64,000 nt of DNA from Planomonospora sp. ID67723 (GCF_015711605.1 NZ_JABTEZ010000001.1:333501-397500), one strand, 5' to 3'; positions 46,411 to 58,735 are shown, counted from the first letter of the stretch. Program-made: numbers and translations. Notes: generated by a model from the sequence alone, not told the origin.

Positions 46411-47344
46411 AGCGGATCCTCGGGTCGAGCACGGCGTAGAGCAGGTCGACGATCAGATTGGCCAGGATGTAGACGAGGACCAGGAGCGTCACGATGCCCA
46501 CGACCACGGGCTGCTGGCGCTCGTAGACCGAGCGGAACAGCTCCTGCCCGATGCCCGGCAGGTTGAAGATCGTCTCGGTGATGACCGCCCCGCCCATCAG
46601 CGTGCCGAGGTCGGCGCCGAGGTAGGTGACCAGCGGGATGAGCGCGTTGCGCAGGGCGTGCCGCCCGACGACCCGGCGCCGCGGCATGCCCTTGGCCACC
46701 GCGGTGCGGATGTAGTCGGCGCGCAGGATCTCGGCGAGGCTGGTCCTGGTGAGCCGGGTGAGGTACGCGATCGAGGTTCCGGCCAGCACGAAGGCGGGCA
46801 GCAGGTAGCTGCGCCACCCGTCCGAGACGCCGGCGATGGGGAAGACCTCGATCCCGGTGCTCTGCTTGAGCTTGACGCCGAGCACGAGCTGGAGCACGAA
46901 GCCGGTGACCAGCGTGGGGATCGAGATCAGCACGAGCGTGGAGGCGAGGATCATCGTGTCCTGCGCCCTGCCGCGGCGCAGCGCCGCGTAGAACCCGAGT
47001 CCCACGCCGATGACGGCCTCCATGACCAGGGCGGTGAAGGCGAGGTTCAGCGTGACCTGGAACTTGCCCGCGATGATCTCGGAGACGGGGACGTTCGAGA
47101 ACGTGATGCCGAGGTTCCCCTGGAACACCCCGGAGATGTAGTACCAGTACTGGACGATGAAGGGGTCGTTCAGGTGGTACTGCTCGCGGACGATCGCGAC
47201 GATGTCAGGATCCATCCGTTTCTCGCCGTACATCGACGCGATCGGGTCACCCGGCAGCGCGAAGACGACGGCGTAGATGAGCAGCGTGGCGCCCAGCAGC
47301 ACGGGGATGGCCTGGAGCAGGCGCCTGATGATGTAGCGGCCCAA
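46403..47344 (-). CDS. dppB: Peptide ABC importer, permease DppB
   Basis: 313 aa. Start taken as TTG 47344 (GRYIIRRLLQAIPVLLG) because GAGAGG lies 6 nt upstream and homologues begin at this point; the GTG at 47386 would add 14 unlike residues. Six TMs, with the DppB pattern LPGDPIAS and the EAA-loop TAVAKGMPRRRVVGRHALRN. It begins 110 nt after dppA, a gap with no other gene. Confidence 0.9.
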   Translation of the reverse strand: MGRYIIRRLLQAIPVLLGATLLIYAVVFALPGDPIASMYGEKRMDPDIVAIVREQYHLNDPFIVQYWYYISGVFQGNLGITFSNVPVSEIIAGKFQVTLNLAFTALVMEAVIGVGLGFYAALRRGRAQDTMILASTLVLISIPTLVTGFVLQLVLGVKLKQSTGIEVFPIAGVSDGWRSYLLPAFVLAGTSIAYLTRLTRTSLAEILRADYIRTAVAKGMPRRRVVGRHALRNALIPLVTYLGADLGTLMGGAVITETIFNLPGIGQELFRSVYERQQPVVVGIVTLLVLVYILANLIVDLLYAVLDPRIRYE

Positions 47345-47454
47345 GACAAGCCTCTCGTACAGCTCCGCCGGCGTCTCCCGGATCACGGGAGGGACCGCGG
47401 CGGAGCAGAACCTGATGGGGGCCGGGCGTCACCCGCCCGGCCCGGGGGAAACCG

Positions 47455-49080
47455 TCAGACCGCCTTCTCGACCGAGACCCACTCGACCTGGTTGAGCAGA
47501 TTGATCTTGACGCCCTTGACGTGCTCGGAGAAGGCCGCGTTCATCCGGTAGTAGAAGACCGGGATCATCGGCAGGTCGCGCAGGAGCAGGTCGTCGGCCT
47601 TCTTGTAGAACTTCAGGCTCTGCTCCGCCGAGGACGCGGAGTCTCCCTTGGCCACGAGCCGGTCGAAGTCGGGGTTGGAGTACCCCGCGTAGTTCGAGCC
47701 GGTCTTGATGGCGCCGGTGGAGAAGATCGGCGTCAGGTAGTTCTCCGCGGACGGGTAGTCGATGATCCAGCCGCTGCGGAACATGCCGGTGTACGTCTTG
47801 GCGTCCAGCTCGTCGAGGATCTGCTGGAACTTCTCGTACGGCGAGACCTTGACCTCGATGCCGAGGTTGGAGCGGAGGTTGTTGGCGACGGCCTCGATCC
47901 ACTCCTTGTGGCCGTTGTCCATGTTGGAGCCGAGCTCCAGCGTCCGCGGCCCGCCCGCCTCGACGTAGAGCTCCTTGGCCGCGGCCGGGTCGTAGACGCA
48001 GGCCGTGCAGGCGCCGGGGCGGTAGCCCTCGAGCAGCGGGTTGATGAAGTCGTCGGCCGGGGCGCGGGTGCCGGAGAAGACCGTCTCGGTGATGGTCTTG
48101 CGGTCGATGGCCATCGAGATGGCCCTGCGGATCCGCACGTCCTTGTACTGGTCGGTCGAGATCAGGGGGAAGCCGATGTAGCCGATGCCGGCGTCCTCCT
48201 GGTCGATGTAGCGGTCGCCCAGCTCCGCCTTGGCCGTCGAGATCGCCGAAGGGGGCAGCTGCTCCTGGATGTCGATGTTGCCGCCCTGCAGGTCGTTCCA
48301 GGCGGTCTCGGCACTGTTGTAGATCTTGAACTGCAGCTTGTCGAACTTCGGCTGCTCGCCCTTGAAGCCCTCGTAGCGCGTCAGGCTGATCGCCTGGTCG
48401 CTGCCCTTGTTGTAGGGAGCGTCGATCTTGAAGAGCCCCTGGCCGATCGGCTTCTTGGCGTACTCCTCGGTGATCTTCCCGTCGTCGCCGAAGGCCACCT
48501 CGGGCAGGGGATAGAACGCGGTGTAGCCCAGCATGGTGCTGAACTGCGAGAACGGCTGGGTGAGGGTGACCTGGAAGGTCTCCTCGTCGATGACCTTGAG
48601 GCCGCTCATGCCCTTGGCGGTGGGAGTCTTGCCCTCGCCGGGGTTGAGGTCCTCATAGCCCTGGATCCGGGCGAAGAAGTAGTTGGCGCTCTGCGCGTTC
48701 TCCTGGTTGGCCGAGTAGTTCCACGCGTCCACGTAGTTCTGCGCGGTCAGCGGGTCACCGTTGTGCCACGTGAAGCCTGACTTGATCTTGATCGTCCAGA
48801 CCCGGTTGTCGGAGGTCTTGATCGAGTCGGCGATGTACTCGACGAGCTTCTTGTCCTCGTCGTACTTCACGAGCGGGGCGAAGATCGCGGCCAGGACCTC
48901 GACCCCTTCGGACTCCACCGTCTCACCGGGGTAGAACAGCTTCTGCGGCTCGCCGATCTTCATCCGCACGGCCCCGGCGGCGGACGTCTCACCGGTGGAA
49001 GTCGCGCTGCCACAGGCGACGAGCCCCAGAGCGAGCACCGCTGTACCGGCGATAATCTTTGCGCCCTTAGTGACACGCAT
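47455..49080 (-). CDS. dppA: Peptide ABC importer, solute-binding lipoprotein
   Basis: 541 aa SBP_bac_5 (cluster C) protein. Signal peptide with lipobox LVAC at 20-23, so C23 is lipidated and the protein sits outside the membrane. Conserved features: TWHNGDPLTAQNYVDAWNY, KPIGQGLFKI, DVRIRRAISMAIDRKTI. Binds peptides (or similar solutes) for the DppBC pore. ATG 49080 with GAGAGG 10 nt upstream. First gene of the operon and probably the most expressed. Divergent from the wzm-like gene across 500 nt. Confidence 0.92.
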   Translation of the reverse strand: MRVTKGAKIIAGTAVLALGLVACGSATSTGETSAAGAVRMKIGEPQKLFYPGETVESEGVEVLAAIFAPLVKYDEDKKLVEYIADSIKTSDNRVWTIKIKSGFTWHNGDPLTAQNYVDAWNYSANQENAQSANYFFARIQGYEDLNPGEGKTPTAKGMSGLKVIDEETFQVTLTQPFSQFSTMLGYTAFYPLPEVAFGDDGKITEEYAKKPIGQGLFKIDAPYNKGSDQAISLTRYEGFKGEQPKFDKLQFKIYNSAETAWNDLQGGNIDIQEQLPPSAISTAKAELGDRYIDQEDAGIGYIGFPLISTDQYKDVRIRRAISMAIDRKTITETVFSGTRAPADDFINPLLEGYRPGACTACVYDPAAAKELYVEAGGPRTLELGSNMDNGHKEWIEAVANNLRSNLGIEVKVSPYEKFQQILDELDAKTYTGMFRSGWIIDYPSAENYLTPIFSTGAIKTGSNYAGYSNPDFDRLVAKGDSASSAEQSLKFYKKADDLLLRDLPMIPVFYYRMNAAFSEHVKGVKINLLNQVEWVSVEKAV

Positions 49081-49580
49081 TTGTGGTAAATCCTCTCCTA
49101 TACAGGTGAGCGCCGACACTGATCTCCGCCGGCCGAGGCAGCCCGTCGGGGGATCTGGCGGCCCCCGGTTCCCACTGACCCGGCCAGCACGCTGACGCCA
49201 CACCAGTCGGACGCGACTATCCCGCACAGCCACACACCGAGTCGTCTCCGGGATGTTGCAGTTCGGTTACGCGTGTGCCAATTCGGCGTCACACGATGAC
49301 CAGCCCACCCGCCACAAGATCCCCAAACCGCACAAAGCGGATATTGGTGCACATGTAGCACAGGAATGGTCACGCCAACATACCTCCCCGGTCAGAGTGG
49401 CCACGCCATTGCTCCCATACGGCCCCCTCCTGGGCTACCGTTGACCGGGTCACGGGGCCGGGGGACGGGGAGGCGATCCGCACAATTGCCGTGGAACCGC
49501 CCATCCCGACGCTCCGTCCAATGTGCGGCGGAGCACCGCCGCAGGCATGTCATCCACCCGCATCCAATAGAGTCCTTGCC
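49081..49580. other. 500-nt divergent intergenic region
   Basis: Separates dppA (minus) and the polysaccharide exporter permease (plus). Besides one probable minus-strand promoter (49253-49281) I see no gene, hairpin or riboswitch. Overlapping short frames have no support. A TTGACC near 49443 may be a plus-strand -35. Confidence 0.6.
49253..49281 (-). promoter_or_regulatory. Possible dppA promoter
   Basis: On the minus strand -35 TTGGCA (49276-49281), 17-bp spacer, -10 CAACAT (49253-49258). Would give a 5' leader of about 165 nt. Confidence 0.4.
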
Positions 49581-50528
49581 ATGAGCCAGCCGGAATCCGC
49601 CACCGCGGACGCCCAGGCGGGCGGCCCGAGTGTCGGCACCCCCACCACGGGGCAGGAGCCGCTGGCCAAGCTCGCCGAGCGTTACGGACTTCGGCGTGCC
49701 ATCGCACGCCCGAGTCTCCCCGTCTACCTGCGTCAACTGTGGGAACGACGGCACTTCGTCATGACGTATGCGACCTCCCGCAACGTCTCGAAGTACAGCA
49801 ACTCAGCCCTGGGCCAGCTCTGGCAGGTCCTCACGCCCATGCTCAACGCCGCGATCTACTGGCTGATGTTCGGTGTGATCCTCGGCGCCAACAAGGGAAG
49901 CGTGAGCGAGTACTACCCCGCGTTCCTGATCACGGGGATGTTCGTCTTCACCTACACCCAGCGCGCGGTGAGCGGCGGCGCGAAGTCGATCTCCGGCAAC
50001 CTGTCGCTGATCCGCGCCCTGCACTTCCCGCGCGCGGCGCTCCCGCTCGCCTACACGATCCAGGAGTTCCAGCAGCTCCTGATCTCCATGGGCGTGCTGG
50101 TCGCGCTGGTGCTCGCCACCGGCGAGTCGGTCACCTGGTTCTGGCTGCTCATCCCGGTCGCCCTGCTGCTGCAGACCATGTTCAACATCGGCGCCAGCCT
50201 GGCCCTGGCCCGCATCGGCTCCACCGCCCGCGACCTGAACCAGCTCCTGCCGTTCATCATGCGCACCTGGCTCTACGCCTCCGGGGTCTTCTTCTCGATC
50301 GGGGACAAGGTCTCCAGCCCCAGCGGGGCAGGACTCCCGCAGTGGGTCGCGGACGTGATGTACTTCAACCCCGCCGCCGCCTACATCGAACTCATGCGCG
50401 AGCTTCTCATCGCCCAGCATGAGACCCGACCATACATCTGGCTCGTCTGCGTATTCTGGGCATTGTTCGCCCTGATCGGTGGCTTCTGGTACTTCTGGCG
50501 AGCCGAGGAGAAGTACGGCCGTGGCTGA
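49581..50528 (+). CDS. ABC-2 polysaccharide/teichoic acid exporter permease (Wzm/TagG type)
   Basis: 315 aa. ~55-residue soluble N-terminus, then six TMs. The segment ATSRNVSKYSNSALGQLWQVLTPMLNA...LMFGVILG is characteristic of Wzm/TagG permeases. ATG 49581. Overlaps the ATPase gene by 8 nt, so the two are co-translated. Function: flipping of a lipid-linked polysaccharide (galactan, O-antigen or wall teichoic acid). No glycosyltransferase is beside it. Confidence 0.88.
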   Translation: MSQPESATADAQAGGPSVGTPTTGQEPLAKLAERYGLRRAIARPSLPVYLRQLWERRHFVMTYATSRNVSKYSNSALGQLWQVLTPMLNAAIYWLMFGVILGANKGSVSEYYPAFLITGMFVFTYTQRAVSGGAKSISGNLSLIRALHFPRAALPLAYTIQEFQQLLISMGVLVALVLATGESVTWFWLLIPVALLLQTMFNIGASLALARIGSTARDLNQLLPFIMRTWLYASGVFFSIGDKVSSPSGAGLPQWVADVMYFNPAAAYIELMRELLIAQHETRPYIWLVCVFWALFALIGGFWYFWRAEEKYGRG

Positions 50529-51375
50529 GTTGACCGAGGAGCTGTCCCGAGTGAAGGCCGAGGAGCCCGGCGTCCCCAGCAGGGACGTCAGAGTGCACCC
50601 GAACCCCGAGCCCTCCCCTGCTTCCCGCACGGGCACTCCGACGGTGATCGTCGACGACCTGCACATCATCTACCGGGTGTACGGCGCCGCCACCGAGGCG
50701 GAGAAGGGCAACGCCGCCAACGCCCTCCTGCGCCTGCTCAAGCGGCAGGGGCGGCCCCAGATGAAGGAGGTCCACGCCGTCCGGGGCGTCTCCTTCGTGG
50801 CCCACCACGGCGACGCGATCGGCATCATCGGCCGCAACGGCTCCGGCAAGTCGACCCTGCTGCGCGCCATCGCGGGCCTGCTGCCCCCGCACTCCGGCGC
50901 GGTCTACACCGACGGCCAGCCCTCCCTGCTCGGCGTCAACGCCGCCCTGATGCGCGAGCTCACCGGCGAGCGCAACATCGTGCTCGGCTGCTACGCCATG
51001 GGCATGAACCCCACACAGGTCAGGGAGAAGTTCGACGACATCGTCGACTTCTCCGGCATCGGGGAGTTCGTGCAGTTCCCCATGTCGACCTACTCCTCCG
51101 GCATGGGCGCCCGGCTCCGCTTCGCCATCGCCTCGGCCAAGGCCCACGACGTGCTGCTCATCGACGAGGCCCTGGCCACCGGCGACCGCGAGTTCAAGCG
51201 CAAGAGCCAGCAGCGCATCAAGCAGATGCGCGACGAGGCCGGCACGGTCTTCCTGGTCGCCCACAATCTCGACGTGATCGAGGAGACCTGCAACCGGGTC
51301 ATCTGGCTGCACAAGGGGAAGATCAAGATGGACGGTGACCCGGAGACGGTGCTCGCCGCCTACAACAAGGTCTGA
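50521..51375 (+). CDS. ABC polysaccharide exporter ATPase (Wzt/TagH type, short form)
   Basis: 284 aa from GTG 50521, overlapping the permease by 8 nt. A 40-residue disordered N-terminus, then Walker A GRNGSGKST at 104-112, signature region TYSSGMGARLRFA (the atypical YSSGM of polysaccharide exporters), Walker B VLLIDEALATGD and the H-loop LVAHNLDVI. The insertion ATEAEKGNAANALLRLLKRQG before Walker A is typical. It lacks the C-terminal carbohydrate-binding domain of long Wzt proteins. Energises export with the upstream permease. Confidence 0.9.
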   Translation: MAELTEELSRVKAEEPGVPSRDVRVHPNPEPSPASRTGTPTVIVDDLHIIYRVYGAATEAEKGNAANALLRLLKRQGRPQMKEVHAVRGVSFVAHHGDAIGIIGRNGSGKSTLLRAIAGLLPPHSGAVYTDGQPSLLGVNAALMRELTGERNIVLGCYAMGMNPTQVREKFDDIVDFSGIGEFVQFPMSTYSSGMGARLRFAIASAKAHDVLLIDEALATGDREFKRKSQQRIKQMRDEAGTVFLVAHNLDVIEETCNRVIWLHKGKIKMDGDPETVLAAYNKV

Positions 51376-51458
51376 CGACTCGGGCGAGGCCTGACGGCCG
51401 GGCCGGATCGCGGGCAAGATGAGAGCGACCGACAAGCCGCTTCCACCGGAGGTGACCC

Positions 51459-51986
51459 GTGCCCTCACGCCCGCCGATCCCGTACGACTTCCTGCCCCAG
51501 GTCCCCGCGCTGGCCGTCGGGAGCGACGACGTCCGCGACGGTGAGACCCTGGCCGAGGCCCACGTCTTCAACGACTGGGGCATGACCGGCCAGAACGTCT
51601 CCCCGCACCTGCGCTGGGCCGGCGCGCCCGAGGGCACCCGGAGCTACGCGGTGACCTGCTTCGACCCCGACGCCCCCACCGGCAGCGGGTTCTGGCACTG
51701 GCTCCTGTACGACATCCCCGCCGGCGTCACCGAGCTGCCCCCGGGCGCGGGCGCCGCCGGCACCACCTTCGGCGTGCACGGCCGCAACGACTACGGCATC
51801 AAGGAGTACGGCGGCGCCGCCCCGCCGCCCGGCGCCCCGCACCGCTACATCTTCGCCGTCCACGCCCTGGGCGCGGAGAAACTCGGCGTGGACGCCGACG
51901 CCCCGCCCGCCGTGGTGGGTTTCAACATCACCGCCGCCACCCTGGCCCGCGGTTACGTCGTCGCCGAGTACGGCGTCTCCGGCTGA
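51459..51986 (+). CDS. YbhB/YbcL family PEBP-like protein
   Basis: 175 aa. PEBP fold motifs: [42 protein letters not shown] (the DPD and GxxHW parts of the ligand pocket) and [14 protein letters not shown] 51459 with GGAGGTG 3 nt before it. Cytosolic, no signal. Bacterial members have no firm function; Raf-kinase inhibition is only the name of the eukaryotic relatives. 83 nt downstream of the exporter pair, same strand. Confidence 0.9.
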   Translation: MPSRPPIPYDFLPQVPALAVGSDDVRDGETLAEAHVFNDWGMTGQNVSPHLRWAGAPEGTRSYAVTCFDPDAPTGSGFWHWLLYDIPAGVTELPPGAGAAGTTFGVHGRNDYGIKEYGGAAPPPGAPHRYIFAVHALGAEKLGVDADAPPAVVGFNITAATLARGYVVAEYGVSG

Positions 51987-52076
51987 GCGTGGCCGCCTCT
52001 CCCGGCGGTGCCGGGCCGGCGTGGCCGCACGCGCGCCCCGCCGGCTCCGCCGCACGGCGAGTCGTGGGGCAATCGA

Positions 52077-52122
52077 CTGACATCGGGATCAGTGTTCGGC
52101 TATGATTCGAACGTTGTTTCGA
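52077..52122 (+). promoter_or_regulatory. Promoter with LexA (SOS) box
   Basis: -35 CTGACA (52077-52082), 18-bp spacer, -10 TATGAT (52101-52106), then TCGAACGTTGTTTCGA (52107-52122), which fits the actinobacterial LexA box TCGAAC-N4-GTTCGA with one mismatch. The box covers the transcription start, the expected place for a repressor. Confidence 0.72.
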
Positions 52123-52149
52123 GCAGGGGGTTCGACCCTAGGAAGCGTC

Positions 52150-52329
52150 ATGGAGTGGGGGCGCGCGATGCGAGAGCTGTCGACCGCGATCGACCACCTG
52201 GCCGCAGAGGATCCAGCCGAGATTTCCCGTCTCCAGCTCGCCGAGCAGCTCATCGAGCTGCACTGGCAGATGGCCAGGCTCCAGGCTCAGATCGCCCGCC
52301 GCACCTCCGTGCGGATCCACGGGCTCTGA
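52150..52329 (+). CDS. 59-aa SOS-box protein resembling a DUF222 N-terminus
   Basis: 59 aa from ATG 52150, GGAAG 4 nt upstream. The sequence RELSTAIDHLAAEDPAE...LAEQLIELHWQMARLQAQIARRTSV resembles the helical start of DUF222/HNH endonuclease proteins, which in actinobacteria often carry LexA-like boxes. It then stops (TSVRIHGL) with no further DUF222 or HNH sequence in any frame to 52391. So it is either a truncated remnant or a genuine small SOS protein. The resemblance is from memory of the family and should be treated as moderate. Confidence 0.6.
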   Translation: MEWGRAMRELSTAIDHLAAEDPAEISRLQLAEQLIELHWQMARLQAQIARRTSVRIHGL

Positions 52330-52391
52330 GCCGGGCAGGCAGGCCAGGGCCCATAGAGACGACTCCCGGACGCGATTCCGGGTGGTGACAC

Positions 52392-52427
52392 GAAGAGACC
52401 GGCCGGTGCGCACCGGCCGGTCTCTTC
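52392..52427. terminator. Bidirectional hairpin terminator
   Basis: 36-bp perfect palindrome with arms GAAGAGACCGGCCGGTGC, followed by TCACATC. Lies between the convergent SOS gene and secreted-protein gene, 18 nt from the latter's stop. Confidence 0.78.
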
Positions 52428-52445
52428 ACATCACGCGAACCGCGG

Positions 52446-53177
52446 TTACTCGGCGGCCCGCCTGGCCGCCTCGCTGACGGCCTCGCCCATGGAGTCGACG
52501 AGCCTGGTCGCCGTCCGGGCGCCCTGCCCGCCGGTGTCGCCCAGCAGCGGAGCGAGCTCGTCGACGGAGGCCGAGCGGGTCACCGGCTCGACGGCCTCGG
52601 CGACCGGGGCCGCCTCCGTCGAGGTGACGGCGCTGACGAGCGGCGAGACGCTGCCCGGCTGCTCGGGTCCCTGCGGCACCGCCTGGTTCAGGCCGTGCAC
52701 GAGACCGTCGACCGCACCCCCCTGGTCGCCGACGCCTTCGACGGCCTCGCCGGCGTTCTGCGTGCCCTCCACCAGGCGCCCGACGGACGCCGCCGCGTCG
52801 GCGGTGTTGCCGAGGAGGCCCCCGGTGGTGTCGACGGTCTGGCCCACCGGGCCCGTGCCGTCACTGATGCCCCGCGCCGGAGTGCCCCAGGTGACCTGGT
52901 CCGCCGAGACGCCCAGGAGCCTCCCGATGGTCTCCGAACCCGTCGCGTAGACGCCGTCGGCGGCCATGGTGCTCTGGCCGCTGCCCAGCCCGCTCAGCGC
53001 GGCACCGCTGTCGAAGAGGCCACCGGAGAGCCCCTGGAGCGCCATGGAGACGGTACCGGCCGCGGCGTGCTCGCTGAAGGTGTCGTCCGCCACCGCCTCC
53101 GCCTGGGCGGGCGAGCAGATCGCCGCCGCGAGGCCGAACGCGGCCACGGCTACGGCCGCTTTGATGACTCGCTTCAT
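52446..53177 (-). CDS. Secreted protein of unknown function, Gly/Ala/Val-rich
   Basis: 243 aa. Signal peptide MKRVIKAAVAVAAFGLAAAI with cleavage near QA-EA (residue ~27). The mature chain is poor in aromatic residues and rich in Gly, Ala, Val, Ser and Asp, with GGLFDSGAALSGLG, VGQTVDTTGGLLGNTADAAA and a regular hydrophobic pattern. No Cys or enzyme motif. Similar low-complexity exported proteins are frequent in Streptosporangiales. GGGAAGG is 5 nt before the ATG. Confidence 0.78.
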   Translation of the reverse strand: MKRVIKAAVAVAAFGLAAAICSPAQAEAVADDTFSEHAAAGTVSMALQGLSGGLFDSGAALSGLGSGQSTMAADGVYATGSETIGRLLGVSADQVTWGTPARGISDGTGPVGQTVDTTGGLLGNTADAAASVGRLVEGTQNAGEAVEGVGDQGGAVDGLVHGLNQAVPQGPEQPGSVSPLVSAVTSTEAAPVAEAVEPVTRSASVDELAPLLGDTGGQGARTATRLVDSMGEAVSEAARRAAE

Positions 53178-53619
53178 GATTGCCTTCCCAGCTCGTAATC
53201 GTCCTGCTTTCCCGGGAACAGCCAAGAAAAGCAGACCATAAGACTCACTTCACCGGCGGGCACGGTTTGGAAGATTGCACAGAACGCCCCAGCCGGAAGC
53301 TGCTCCGGCAGTTGTATCACCGGGCCGAGCCGGTCCCCGGTCTGTTTACGATGACTAGACCACCCGCCGACACAGCAGGTGGAGCAGTGAAACCGGTGCG
53401 CCGGGCGGCTCGGTGGAGCCGTCCGGCGCGGACCGCGAAACCGGAAATAGCAGCGCGAAGGACCACGGTCCGGCAATCCTTATGCCGGAAATACCGCAGA
53501 GGTCCGAGGCGTCCCCTCGCCATAAGCACGGTAAGGCCACGGAAAAGGGATGGGAAAGCGCGGACCGCAGGACGCGACGTCAGATTTTCCCGTCGCAGGA
53601 CGCCCGCTTGACCCGGACA
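53178..53619. other. Gene-free stretch
   Basis: 442 nt between the secreted protein and KamA-type genes, both on the minus strand. Only short frames without start sites or family resemblance. The 9-mer CCGGAAATA occurs twice (near 53440 and 53488), too weak to call. It must contain the promoter of the secreted protein gene. Confidence 0.6.
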
Positions 53620-54942
<1,323 letters not shown>

Positions 54943-55115
54943 TAGGCTTTCCCCTTCGTTTTTTGTCGTGATTCGCGTAAACCTCTTCGCATGGCTACGC
55001 GTCTAGAGCGCTTGTATACCGGACGCGCCCCTCCCCGTTGCCGGTTCCATCCGGACCGAAACCGGCGTGTTATGACAGGCATCGCCGGAGGATCGCGATA
55101 TATCTCGAGAAGGCG

Positions 55116-55121
55116 TACACT
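55116..55121 (+). promoter_or_regulatory. -10 box of leaderless DUF1707 promoter
   Basis: TACACT lies 6 nt before the ATG at 55128, so transcription should begin at the start codon. There is no ribosome site. Confidence 0.5.
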
Positions 55122-55127
55122 CCGCCC

Positions 55128-55700
55128 ATGACCCTTCACGACCCCGCACTACGCGCGTCCGACGCAGACCGCGACCGCGTGGCCGCCGTGCTGGGCGAGG
55201 CTCTCGCCACCGGCCGCCTGACCAGCCTGGAGCACGCCGACCGGCTCGACTCCGCCTACCGGGCGACGACCGTGGGCGAACTCGTTCCCCTGACCCGCGA
55301 CCTGCCCGACGTCGCGACCCCGGTCACCGGTCCGGACATCGGCCACCAGCAGGTCGCCGCCGTCTTCAGCAAGGTCGTCCGCGGTGGACGCTGGATCGCC
55401 GGCCGGCACACCTCTCTTCGCGCCGCCTTCGGCGCGCTGATCGTGGACCTTTCCGACGCCGTCCTGCCCGGCAGGGAGATCACCCTGGACGTCAGCGCCT
55501 CCTTCGCCAAGTTGATCGTCAGAGTCCCGCCCAACGCCCACGTCATCGACGAAGTGGGCGCGCTGTTCGCCAAGCGGCACATCTCAGGTGGCTCGGGCGC
55601 CCAGAACGGCCCCGTCATCCGGGTGACCGGTAAGACGACCTTCGGCAAGGTCGTCGTCTCCCGGGAGAAGACCGACTGGAACCTCCCCGGCGCCCCCTGA
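55128..55700 (+). CDS. DUF1707/LiaF-like domain protein
   Basis: 190 aa. N-terminal DUF1707 (residues 6-58: LRASDADRDRVAAVLGEALATGRLTSLEHADRLDSAYRATTVGELVPLTRDL), a linker, then a LiaF-type beta-helix domain (about 85-190: FSKVVRGGRWIAGRH...VDLSDAVLPGREITLDVSASFAKLIVRVPPNAHVIDE). LiaF-like domains are tied to cell-envelope stress sensing, but this protein has no TM, so a signalling role is only suggested. ATG fixed by the -10 box. Divergent from the KamA-type gene. Confidence 0.88.
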   Translation: MTLHDPALRASDADRDRVAAVLGEALATGRLTSLEHADRLDSAYRATTVGELVPLTRDLPDVATPVTGPDIGHQQVAAVFSKVVRGGRWIAGRHTSLRAAFGALIVDLSDAVLPGREITLDVSASFAKLIVRVPPNAHVIDEVGALFAKRHISGGSGAQNGPVIRVTGKTTFGKVVVSREKTDWNLPGAP

Positions 55701-55775
55701 TCCGCCCCACCTGTTTAACCCATCGGTAACCGCGCCTACGATGCGGAGACACACCATTCCGCATGAGGTGACCGA

Positions 55776-56882
55776 TTGCCTGACACCGCCGCTCCCGGCG
55801 CCGTACCGATCGCGCTGGACGCCATGGGCGGCGATCACGCCCCGGACGAGATCGTGGCGGGAGCCGTACAGGCGGTGCGGGAACACGGGGTCCCCGTCGT
55901 GCTCGTCGGCGCGCCCCGCCCGCTGTACGAGGCGCTGGCCCGGCACGACGCGACCGCCGAGATCCCGATCGTCCGCGCCGAAGAGGTCCTGTCCATGGAC
56001 GAGGGCGCCCTGGCCAGCCTGCGCCGCCCACGCTCCAGCATCGCCGTCGCCTGCCATCTCGTACGGCGCGGCGACGCCGCCGCCGTGGTCTCGGCCGGAT
56101 CCACCGCCGGGGTCGTGGCCACCGGCAAGCTCCGGCTCAAAGGCCAGCCCGGAGTGCTCAGGCCCGCGATCGCGGTCGCCCTCCCGACCCGGCCGAAACC
56201 CTCGGTGCTGCTGGACGCCGGGGCGAACGCCGAGGTCAAGCCGGAGATGCTGGTCCAGTTCGCGCATCTCGGCGCGGCCTACGCGGAGACCGCCCTGGAG
56301 ATCCGCAAGCCCCGCATCGGCCTGCTGACCATCGGCAGCGAGCCGGGCAAGGGCAACAAGCTCGTCAAGCGGGCGCACGAGTTGCTCTCCGCCGCTCCCG
56401 GCCTCGACTTCGCGGGCAACATCGAGGGCCACGACCTGCTCACCGGGGCCGTCGACGTCGTCGTCACCGACGGTTTCACCGGCAACGTGGCGCTCAAGAC
56501 CATCGAGGGAAGCGTGCGCTACGCCTTCGCCGAACTGCGGGAGGCCATCGGCGAGAGCCGTACGGCAAGGCTCGGCGGACTGCTGCAGAAGCGGCGCATC
56601 AAGGAGCTCCACCGGCGGCTCGACCCCGAGCAGTACGGCGGCGCCGTACTGCTCGGGCTGAACGGCACCGTGGTCATCGCGCACGGCGACTCCCACGCCC
56701 GGGGCGTGAGCGCCGCCTGCGTGCTCGCCGCCAAGCTGGCCGGGCAGGGCGTGGTGGCCCGGATCGGCGAGCGCCTCGCCGCCGCCCACCGGCCGCACCG
56801 CCTCTGGCGGCCCTCGGGGAGCCCTCCCTCCCACGCGGCCCGGCCGGACGAGCGGCCGAAGGACGAGCGACCGCAGAGGTGA
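55776..56882 (+). CDS. plsX: Phosphate acyltransferase PlsX
   Basis: 368 aa peripheral membrane enzyme converting acyl-ACP to acyl-phosphate, the first step of phospholipid synthesis with PlsY. Motifs: IALDAMGGDHAPDEIV, SAGSTAGVVATG, DAGANAE, GNIEGHDLL and VVTDGFTGNVALK. Starts with TTG 55776 after GAGGTG at 5 nt. The C-terminal ~25 residues are a charged tail beyond the core. It precedes argS on the same strand (67 nt). The usual rpmF or fabD partner is absent here. Confidence 0.93.
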   Translation: MPDTAAPGAVPIALDAMGGDHAPDEIVAGAVQAVREHGVPVVLVGAPRPLYEALARHDATAEIPIVRAEEVLSMDEGALASLRRPRSSIAVACHLVRRGDAAAVVSAGSTAGVVATGKLRLKGQPGVLRPAIAVALPTRPKPSVLLDAGANAEVKPEMLVQFAHLGAAYAETALEIRKPRIGLLTIGSEPGKGNKLVKRAHELLSAAPGLDFAGNIEGHDLLTGAVDVVVTDGFTGNVALKTIEGSVRYAFAELREAIGESRTARLGGLLQKRRIKELHRRLDPEQYGGAVLLGLNGTVVIAHGDSHARGVSAACVLAAKLAGQGVVARIGERLAAAHRPHRLWRPSGSPPSHAARPDERPKDERPQR

Positions 56883-56949
56883 CCGGGCGGATGCGTGGGC
56901 GGCGGGATATCGACGGGAGCCGCGGCCGCGCTACCGATACCCTTGCCTC

Positions 56950-58683
<1,734 letters not shown>

Positions 58684-58688
58684 ACCCA

Positions 58689-58735
58689 TGCCGGATGATC
58701 GGCTCGTTTCCCCAAATCAGGTCGATCATCCGGCA
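58689..58735 (+). terminator. Hairpin downstream of argS
   Basis: 13-bp perfect stem TGCCGGATGATCG / CGATCATCCGGCA with a 21-nt loop, 5 nt past the argS stop. Confidence 0.62.
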
